Source: Gracilariopsis chorda (Eukaryota > Rhodophyta > Florideophyceae > Gracilariales > Gracilariaceae). From it: a DNA stretch of 64,000 bases. Positions within the stretch are counted from its first letter, which is position 1. Each line of letters begins with the position of its first letter. The translations under genes were made by a program, and so were the position numbers. The stretch lies in NCBI GenBank assembly GCA_003194525.1, contig NBIV01000310.1:1-64000 (forward strand). Direction: 5' to 3'. Of the stretch, positions 55,171 to 64,000 are shown one piece after another. The notes under the pieces were generated by a model that worked only from the letters and a program-made list of their open reading frames with translations, ran no database searches and had not been told where the DNA came from.

Positions 55171-58100
55171 TTCCCTTCTCTTTTTGTATGGCTTACAATT
55201 GTCGCATAAAATCACATACAACTAATTGATGAATATCTAAAACACATTTTGAAGTACTTAAAATTTGATTCAATGCATAAAAGTTCTTACCTTTGGTAAA
55301 ACAATCGTCGGGGTTGTGGGCGGAGGTGATATACCGAACATCAGAAATTTCGTGGTTCCAGTAGGCTTCACGAACTGCAGAAATGTCGACCATTAGTCGT
55401 CTTTCAGATGTTGATGAGCGTTTTGTTATTACGTCCAATAAACTTTTTGAGTCAGTGAGCATTGTGACGGGAATTTTCTTTCCAAATATTGACTCTAAGT
55501 CATATTTGATAACGTAAGCTACATTGAATGCATCTGAAAATGCGTATAGTTCCCTTCCTAAAATGGTTTTAGTAACGCGCCGGCTTTTGTGACTTGAGAA
55601 ATGAAGGATATTGCAGCTATCGAACCTATCTACAAGAAGAATGATCTATCCGATATGAGATGAGTTGTCTACATTGTCGGGAAATGAGAAATCGGATTAA
55701 AACTTTAGGCAAAGTGAATTGACATCAAGTTTGACATATTTCAAGCTTACATTTTGACTTGGTTGAATACGTTTTACGACTTTGTTGATGTTCTTCACAT
55801 CTTCGTTTGAGGAAGATTGTTCCATAACTTGAGCAGCCATGTTGACAGCACAGCAAAGGTCTGATTGCGTGTGAGTGACAAGTTTGTGTTTCAAGGAACG
55901 GAAATCAAAGAAGGTGCTTCTTTTGGAAGAATTTTCAATCGCTTGGCATAATGTTCCTGACTTATTGAAAATCTGTTATCGGTTGTGCGTACTCTTACGC
56001 CTGCAAGTGTAGCAGAATCCATTTCCAAGTCTTCTGATTCAAATTTCTGAATGGTGAGGGTTCCCTGTTGCAGGAATTGATCAGTTCCGCATTGAAAGAG
56101 GTCACCGACGTAAACATCTGGTAAGCCAGTTAGCTTTGATTGTTCTTGTTTAATAAATAGTGACAAATATTCTTTTGTCGGTTTTATTCCTAGGTATTCT
56201 TTCAAATGAGTTGTCATTGTTCTCTACCAATAGTCTCTAGTGTCTGAAGGTCCATAAATAGGGCGGAAAAGTTCCAAAAACATGCCTGCTGGAAGTTTCA
56301 ATTGTTTTAAAGGCTTCAAGTATACTTCATGCATGAATTTCAGTGCGGATTGTAATTATGCTTCGCGAACCTCTGTGATCCATACTTTTTATCCAAGAAT
56401 AGTGGCGATGGTAACGATAGTTCGAGTTGAGTATTGCCTTAGATTAAGTAAATTGTGTACGACAAGAGCTTCTTCTGGATCTTTTTGGCCGTGGGCGACA
56501 AATCTGGCTTTGAATATCTCTTCATCAGTTTCTGGATATTTGATGACGAGCACAAATCTTGTACTGAGAATATTGGCGTCTTCTGACACTTCGTCTTGTC
56601 TAATGACTTTCCACGTTCCTAACGATATTAATCCTGGCGGCTCTTTTCGTTTTGCTTCACTGAATGCTGGTAGGTTCAGACGGTGATCAGAAGAACCTAA
56701 CATTTCAGTAATTTGAACATCATAGAGTTCAAAATCATTACAAAGTATTGGTTGGAGACAAGCATGAAGGTTACCCATAAGTTCGTGACGGTGGGAGGGT
56801 TTGGCTTGCGCAATAGAATGTTGTTTTGTTTCGCGATTGCGATTGGTAGAGACTTGTTTGTTGTCAATTCTCACAAGTTTGTAGTGTCCATTCCATTTTA
56901 TTGGCTTCGGATCTTCTCGATAAACTAAAAGTTCTTGTCCAACTGCCAGGTTTGTCGATGCGGCAGATGGAATTCAAGCGACGATTGCACGCCACAATCG
57001 AAGCTCCGAAGTGATGGTTTCCATTTCAGTAGGCGCAGTTTGAAAAACTCCCATTCGCTCTTCATGGTTTGAAAGTTGTGTGTTAAAGAGCTGGAAGCGG
57101 AGAAAAACTCCAAATACGATTAGGAAAGGTACAAGTCCTTCGGGGTCCATTGTATCCTTCATGGCCTTGACAGAACGTCGGTGGGATAAGACGAAAGGGA
57201 CATCGTGCTCGCTGTATCGAGACTTTTGGTAGATAGGACGTAAGGGCTCATGGTACCGTTCACCAGTTCCAAGGGAATTATGACTTTCAACACCTGAAAA
57301 TTGTAAGATTCCAGCCATGCTTGTCAGTTCTTTCCATCGAGCGGATGTGAATCGCCTGCCTTTATCGAGCCTCATCTTGTCTGGATAGTGGGTGTTAAAT
57401 GTTCCCCATAAACTGAGGAATGCGTACCAGATTGCTTCAGTGGGCTGACTCTTGAAGAAAGCTGCAGAGCTGACGTGCGTTTGTGTTTTGACAACGTGTA
57501 GAACTGGCATTTTGTCCAATAACATAAGATACAAAGCAATTTAACTGTTGAATATTATATTGCCTGGAGTCGAGACTTGGAAGGACTGTGGCTGGGGTGT
57601 AAAACGTCGGCACGTGGCAAATGATTTTGAGATACGCTCAATGATTTTCCTGGTCTCAACCGTGACATTTTCGGGCTTTGCTCGGGAGATCAAGTTGAAA
57701 AGTTTGTTTGGGCTTGGACTGTAGAAAAGCATATGCATTTTTCGGAGTTCACTCTTTGTGTAAAGAATCTCAGAGAAGTCCCATTCTAAGTATATATGAC
57801 CCAAATTACGCGTGATTGGTACCAACCAATTGTACTTCTTGTTGATTAACAAGTTTTCAACGTTTCCAGGTAAAAGGGCGTGTACGTCCAAGATATCATA
57901 ACCAATAAGAAAAGGTACAGAGGCGTCGACGACGCCAGTGTCGAGTAGAAGAAAAGCGTTTCCAGGAATTGGAATGCGTATTTGCATGGTTCCACAACTG
58001 AAGTATACGCCATCTCCAAATGTAAAAGCTTTGTTGGATTGGTTCAGCTTACATGGTATGCCTGCACGTTTACAGTACCCTTGGGCTGGTAGGTTTCCTA

Positions 58101-59990
58101 CTACAGATTGTTGTGCGCCAGAACTCAGACATGCACCTTGAACTTCGCATCAGCTTCTGGCGAATGAGTTTGTCTTGAAGTTTCGAATATCAACCAGGTT
58201 CCAACAAGGTGTTCGTGAACTTTATCGTGCTTGCTTTCGTGGAAAACCACAAATGATTCGAGGTGAGCCATTGGAGGACTTGTCTGGTCCTTTCTTGTTC
58301 TGCAGCTTGGGAGGAGCACTACGGGAGAAATCTTTAGTACTCCCAGTCAAAAAATTCTCAAGGAAATTCGAGAGAGAAGGGTCACGACTCCGCGTTCCAA
58401 AATTAGATGCGAAAATTGTTCAGAGGGATGAGACTTTTCATCATTTGCACTATTGTCTGCTGTTTCATTGCAAGCGAAAAATTTGTCCACGCCTTCAAAT
58501 TCATCGGAATCACTGGACCCCTCGAGTTGTTGGCAGATTTCGTACAAAACCCTCTTCAAAGCCTTGTCCTGGTCGTTACAGCCATTGCGTTGCAAATACT
58601 GCACACGGCTGGCAGCATGTTGCTGAGGTCCTTTCGTTGCCTCCAATCGGCACTTACGTGTTCGAGTTTTCCACAATTCCAAAAGTGAACGTTTCGTTTG
58701 TTTCTAGATTGACGAAAGGCTGCCTTGTTGGTGGAATAAGGGTGACGTAGGTATCCGGATTGCCAACATAGAACGCTTCAATCGTGTCATAGTTCTGAAA
58801 ATCGTAGATGGAAAGTGAATCCAACTGAAGGCTCTTTTGATCTCGCATACAACCGATTTCCTCTTCTTGGTCCAGTTGAATTGCGGCTTCCAACTGACCG
58901 TAAATTTCATGATAACTAATCAGTACCGCATTGGCTCTGCTGCAGGCATCTCGCCCCCACGAATTACCAAATACAGCATTATGTAAATACTCGAATCTGT
59001 TGCGCTCGAATCGCCAGTGCATAGGGCCTAGTGCGGACAACGTCAATATTTTTTCATGGAGGTTCTCCATAGCGTCGTTTTATGAAAAGCTCTTTGAAAT
59101 AAATTTTTGGATTCCTAGGTTACGTATCTGGGCATCAATTCGGTTCGTACGGGAATGAGAATTATACTACTTTTCCCTTACTACTAAAGCTTCCCTTAAA
59201 TTTTGCATTCTGCCATCAACGTTTTTTACGTAAAGACGCTTTGAGTTTCTGCGCAAAAGGTGGTGTGAGTATTGGAGTTGTTGATGGTTGGATGGATTGT
59301 CATCTAGAGCGGCATACTTCTATTCACTCAGAACTTCCTCCCCACATTCACCAAGGGCTCCTAAGAATTTAGAAGATTCATCTTTGAAACGAGACGCAAT
59401 ATAATGAGCCGTCCTCTCTCGATTGTCTCCATAGTTCGTTTGTTGCTCATTGTTACCGTTTTGAGGACGCCATTGCTGGTGATGGCGGTTTTGCTCATTC
59501 ACGCGTTTCGGAGGTGAGAGCTCACGTTGTTGCTCAACCTCAGTATCTTCTTCTTCGTGTGCATATCTTCATGGTTGTTGTCGGGCAGGCAGAGCACGAT
59601 CCGGCGTTTGGTCGAATAAATCTATAGTAGTCAAAGCGTCCTCTAAATGAGATTCTTCTAAAATAGTTTTGGAAATTCTTTTTAAGAGGTGACCGCTTTC
59701 ATTTTGTGGGAGATTAATTCCGCGATCTTCTAAGAAGTATGCAAACTTACGCATAAGCGACGCATTACTTACAATTGTAAAAGTAAGTAGCCTGTCTGGA
59801 CAGTATTCAGTTCTCAGAAGTTCGATTATGTGAGCGGGCTCTGTTTGGGTATTGGTTTTCTGACTATTCTTAATAAACTCCATAAATTTTCATGGTTGCT
59901 GATTTGCATACCTAACAATGGTAGTAAGATTTCCGTCAAGTGGCGGCATTATGAACTATACCAATTACTACAGGGTTTTGTAGGCTCATG
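54829..59990 (-). mobile_element. Ty1/copia-like element 2
   Basis: Fossil on the minus strand with its 3' LTR at 54829-55170. Parts from right to left: gag (about 59880-58700, Gln/Asn-rich), an aspartic-protease-like segment (LLLDTG near 57950), a pre-integrase block (FYSPSPNKLFNLI), integrase (about 57530-56980), RT (about 56700-55900) and RNase H (about 55460-55200). The order PR-IN-RT-RH is that of Ty1/copia. The KLFNLI block recalls copia-like families seen in fungi and protists. The right end and the 5' LTR were not found, so the end given is approximate. Broken in many places and old. Confidence 0.75.
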
Positions 59991-60164
59991 AAATAGAGTA
60001 CTGTGTGTAACTAAGTTTTAATCGTACGCAATTAGCCTATTAATATTGATCAGTAAGCATAGAGTAATACAGAAAAACAAAAGTATTAATTTATTTAAGT
60101 TTTGATTGTAAAGCACTTTTTGGAGTGCTTTGCCGTTCCTGTGACGGTTCAAATGATGATGCCA
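59991..60164. other. AT-rich junction
   Basis: Short AT-rich stretch between the gag region of copia-like element 2 and the zinc-finger fragment. No features seen. Confidence 0.4.
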
Positions 60165-60540
60165 CTCAAATGAGCCTTACAGATAGCACAGTAAGGCGGA
60201 GTACGTTTGCACTGCACGCAGTTGTGGTGTGTTTTAGAGTGACAGTGGTCAAAAAAGGTTTTTGTACTATTGCATTGAATTTTGCACAACGTGCAGAAGC
60301 GTTTGGCACGTGCCACACGCGTTGTTTTCTTCTTCGGTTGTAATTGGTCAACCAAATACTTAGATTCTTTCATGCGGAGCTTCTTTAGGCAACTAGTGCT
60401 CCGCTGCACTGGCATCTGTACGTGTTGGCAGCGGGAGGGCACTGGTACTTCTTCAGCTTCACGTTCAATGACACTTGGCTCGTTGTGGCTGGATAAAGTT
60501 GAGTGGTAGACCGTTTCTGATTCACTGTCTACCTCTAAAA
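60165..60540 (-). other. Fragment coding for a U1-type C2H2 zinc finger
   Basis: A minus-strand frame codes for a Ser/Glu-rich stretch, a basic QPKKKTTRVARAKR segment and then a C-x2-C-x12-H-x5-H finger (60295-60230) followed by CVQC and CAIC pairs. The spacing is that of U1/JAZ-type fingers, which bind double-stranded RNA or act in splicing proteins. The same frame continues rightward into the copia reverse transcriptase remnant of the next element. It may be an accessory gag-like part of a retroelement or a captured host exon; no further evidence decides this. Confidence 0.45.
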
Positions 60541-63500
60541 TGGTTAAAAGTCCCTGCAATGCCACAATGGATAGAATCACCATGATAGATCTGAACTTGA
60601 CTACTTGCGCATACGTCTCTGAAACACCACATCCCTCGAGTTGTAGGAAACTAAGAAAAGTAACGCAAGTCTTGTACTGCACTGTTGGATAAACACTTGC
60701 ACGGGCCTCATATTTTTACACAAATATCCATTTCGACGAAATCACGTTGCTGTTGGCTGGTCTTGGCACTAAGTATCATTTGTCACGCTTCATCAAGGAC
60801 TCATTCTCACTTTCCATAGCCTTCATCCACGCTTTGGAATCTGGTTGCGACACTGTATCCGAATACGAGGATGGGATATCATCACTGGCCGTGAGTAGGG
60901 CTGTGTCGCACCAACACCAGGTAGGTGCTTTGCGTTCACGAGTGGATCTTCGGGGTGTTTGTTCTGGTATATCCGTTTCACTCTGAGGAACAGCTGTGAG
61001 CTCATCATGACTCTCTGAATCATCTTCAATTGCAATGTCCGGTGTAGCAGGATCATCTTGAGCAGCACCTATGGGTGTCGTAAAGGTAGGGGTGACGGTC
61101 GACTTCGACATGTCTGATATGTCAATCTCAGAATAGTCGTCATTATTGACGTAGTGAATACCCTGATCCGAATCAACACACCCCTCAAACCTCACATCCC
61201 TGAACAAAACTACCTTCTTCTTCTGATCATCCCACAGTTTGTATCCATGCGAACCAGATGTGTACCCAATGAAGGTTGGCCCCACTGCACGTTGGTCTAG
61301 TTTTCTGAGCTTGTGTTGCACTAATTTGTACCAGCACCGACTACCAAACACACGAAGATTGCTCAAGTCAAGCATTTTTGCACTCAACAACTCGAATGGT
61401 TTCACGTTATTTGGGAGCGCTTTGCGTGTCACTCTATTGCACACGTACCATGCAACGTTCAGATCCTCTGCCCAAAAGCGTTTACGTAGATTCTTCTGAT
61501 GCAACATTGACCCCACCAAGTCCATGAGAGCTCGGTTAAAGCGTTCTGTGAGACCATTCTGATGCGGATTGTAAGGCACCGTGCGCTGAGGTTCAATACT
61601 ATTGCATTCAAATTCCTCTGTAAAGTTGTGTGACAAATATTCACCAGCGTTGTCTGTGCGTAACGCATGTAAGACACATTCCCGCGCTTTTATAGACTTC
61701 ACATTTGTGCCTGTCTGGTTTTTGACAAACTTGAGCCATTTTAGAAACATTTGCAGCACCTCATCGTTGGTGTTGAGCATGTACACGAAGCGAAAACGGG
61801 ACTAATCATCAATGAATGTGACAAAATAACGCGAGCCACCCAAGGAAGCCACTGGTATTAGACCACAGATATCAGAGTGAACGAGGTCCAATGGTGTCTT
61901 AGCCGGTTCCCCCTTGCTTGGGAGTGGGAGCGCGGGTAGACTTGGCCACAAAGCAGGAGTCACACACATCAATCGATTGAGTCACATCCACATTCAGCCC
62001 TGCCGCAACACCATTTCAAACCATGTGCTTGATACCATCTAAATATACATGAGCCAATCTTCGCTGCCATATTGACAAGTCTGACAGAAGTGCGCTATTG
62101 GATTGTCTCGATGGGTCGATGTCGGTGCATAAGTAGTAAAGGCCTTGAATTCGACGTACTTTTGCAAACAGTGCCGAGCCCTTATACACACATACTTCGC
62201 GCTAAGCGAACACCACAGTAGGACCCCAGTCACACATGCAAGATACTGAGAGCAGATGGTACGTCAGGTTCGGTACATGCCCCACATTTCTCAACCGGCA
62301 CTCCCGCTTTTGCCCTTCAATAGCAAGATCAATTTTGGCACCGCCATAGCCACGTGACACTAATTTGGAATCATTACCAATGGTCACACCAGACGAAATG
62401 TTGCTCTCGTATGTTTGAAACATGGATTCATCATAAGTTATGTGCGCAGTTGCTCCAGAGCCAACGATCCAGTCAATGTTGGTTGCCTTGTTGGTATCAC
62501 TGGCAGTGAGACACACGTAGTCAAAATCACTGCAACCTGCACCGTTCTCGTTCCCGAGCACCGGGTGCACACTTGGGTTGGCAGCAGCATGTTGTCCTTT
62601 GTTGGTCGTATCATGCTGTTTCTTAAAACACATTCTCTGGATATGACCCCTCTTGCCACAGTAGTACCACACAACTGACCTCTTCCAAGACTCCCTGCCA
62701 ACTAAAGCTGGGTCACTAACAGAGTCTTCCTTCGCAGGTTCAAGCGTTCGCTGTTCTTCTTGCAGCTAGCGACTCTTCAAAAACTACAGTTCAACTTTTT
62801 GGTCACCCATTGTAGTGTCAATGGCGACAATGAGGTGCTCAAAGCGTTCCGGTAGTCCACATAAGATAGCCATAGCAATGTCTTCCTCCTCAACCGTGAC
62901 GTCCATACTCTTAAAATCCGATGTGAGATGTCGTACGCGATTGATGAACTGTAATATTTTCTCGTCATCCTGCATCTCGGCGGTATAGAAGGAACGTCGT
63001 GCATTGATTCGGTTGAGCAGCGTCTTGCGCTCAAACGCATCGCATATGGCTGTCCACATTTCTGCAGCATTGTCGATATCTCTACCATGATCGAAATGCT
63101 CATCAATGATGGTCAGACCAATCAAAGCTCGTGCTTTGGCATCTTTTTTCTTCCATTCTGACAGGTCGTCATCATCCATGGGTTTGGTTGTTTTGAGATG
63201 GTCATAGAATTCTTTTAGCGCCAGTAGCAACTCAAAGTTCCGATTTCATACGTGGAAGCTATCCTCTCCCAACTTCTTGATCTTGATGCCACCCAACGAG
63301 TCCATTGTAGGTGAAAATTAACAATAAGGTGCAGGTACGACAACAGACTGCCACCAAAAACAATAATAACAAACAAAACAAAAGAAATGGAAAACTTCAA
63401 ATTCAGGCGGAATGGCAGAGAATACTATTCTGGCTACCCTTTGGAGTCAGACCACTGGCCCACAGAGACCCTCCAGGTAGGAAACCACTTCTTCTTTCTA

Positions 63501-64000
63501 CCCCCTCCTGCGTCTGAGAAGAAGGCGCGACGCTCGCTACGAGACGTCCAGAATGTTGAAAGTTGTAAGGAAGTTGAGGGGATGGCAGGGAAGTTCGCCA
63601 GCTCTAGCTTGGGTTTACTTGGAGGTCCTTCACGCACATCTTATATACCACTCTAATCTCGAATTGCGCAGGAACACCAACTACAAGTAAAACCTAAACC
63701 ACTAAGCAGGGACACTCAATACTACCAATCATCATCTAACATGACATAGCCAACTCAGCACAACCTCATTACATCAACGCACACCAACGCACCAACGTTC
63801 CGTAATAGTTACGTGCATACACATGACCATGATAAGGCACAAATTCACGACTCCAACACACGCCAGCACATGCCAACACATCACGGTAAGTCAACACGTC
63901 ACGGTAAGTCGGCACGTAACCTGTGGTGTTAGTGCCAGGTCATCAAGTGGCAATGCATCAAGTGGCAATGCACACAACACCCACGTCATCAATATACCCG
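60541..64000 (-). mobile_element. Ty1/copia element 3, running off the right edge
   Basis: Fossil on the minus strand. Parts from right to left: 5' LTR (from about 63400 to beyond the window), gag (about 63300-62780, UBN2-like, with a CCHC knuckle near 62670-62630), protease region (about 62550-62300), integrase (about 61990-61000) with DNAGEY, NGLTERFNRALMD and WAEDLNVAWYVCNR blocks, and the start of RT (about 60900-60560) with a SETYAQVVKF block. The order gag-PR-IN-RT is that of Ty1/copia. The left side ends within RT at the zinc-finger fragment. The element is broken, with several breaks, but sequence motifs remain clear, so it is probably younger than copia-like element 2. Confidence 0.88.
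63400..64000 (-). repeat. 5' LTR and leader of copia element 3 (partial)
   Basis: Non-coding stretch upstream of gag with a TATATAAG box on the minus strand at about 63640-63648, fitting an LTR promoter. Short tandem repeats lie near the right edge: TCACGGTAAGTC twice (about 63880-63915) and ATCAAGTGGCAATGC twice (about 63940-63970), perhaps enhancer-like. The inner LTR edge and primer-binding site could not be fixed, and the outer edge is not in the window. Confidence 0.55.

Noticed and set aside
1-64000. CRISPR arrays, rRNA or bacterial-type operons
   Set aside because: No regularly spaced short repeats with unique spacers, no rRNA-like blocks, and the genes have eukaryotic introns and domains.

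Overview
The window looks like nuclear DNA of an intron-poor eukaryote. Four host genes sit in one compact block of about 10 kb (11054-20914). Two are single-exon and two carry one short GT-AG intron each (72 and 94 bp). On both sides lie transposable elements of several classes. Compact, intron-poor gene islands separated by LTR-retrotransposon-rich DNA of near 50% GC fit a florideophyte red alga such as Chondrus. This is inference: no marker gene here fixes the organism.

Layout. 1-9348: the 3' part of a chromodomain-bearing Ty3/gypsy element on the + strand, with a long antisense ORF (6603-8384) between its chromodomain and its 3' LTR. 9349-11053: spacer. 11054-14086: an NFX1-type zinc-finger protein (+). 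14376-15356: a two-exon ankyrin-repeat protein with a PP1-docking-like KVSF motif (-). 15357-15870: a shared divergent promoter. 15871-17022: a cysteine-rich zf-4CXXC_R1-like protein (+). 17887-20914: a two-exon SNF2/RING helicase of the Rad5/Rad16-ULS1/CHR28 type (-).

From 21212 to 46889 I read one very old DNA transposon (called X here). It has long terminal inverted repeats and a TAA duplication at both ends. Its left TIR has been split by later arrivals: a three-LTR, two-body Ty3/gypsy tandem (21218-33655, target duplication CCCAT), a Ty1/copia-like element with unusually short LTRs (33683-40340, target duplication AATTC), and an old solo LTR of the same gypsy family (41222-42232). The copia-like element was itself entered by a PIF/Harbinger transposon (about 36405-39859) that still encodes a transposase with all three catalytic residues and a convergent second ORF. 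The right part of X (42233-46889) holds a decayed candidate transposase.

46893-54000 is a graveyard with a decayed Pif1-type helicase (-) and a frameshifted pogo/Tigger-like transposase (-). 54185-64000 holds three Ty1/copia-like fossils on the - strand, one apparently inserted into a relative, plus a fragment coding for a U1-type zinc finger.

How the parts work together. The host genes look nuclear and concerned with nucleic acid or chromatin (NFX1 fingers and R3H; a CDCA7-like cysteine domain; a RING-SNF2 translocase with a SUMO-binding-like motif; an acidic ankyrin protein). They do not form an operon-like pathway. The rest of the window is shaped by repeated transposon insertion. I saw no tRNA, rRNA or CRISPR.
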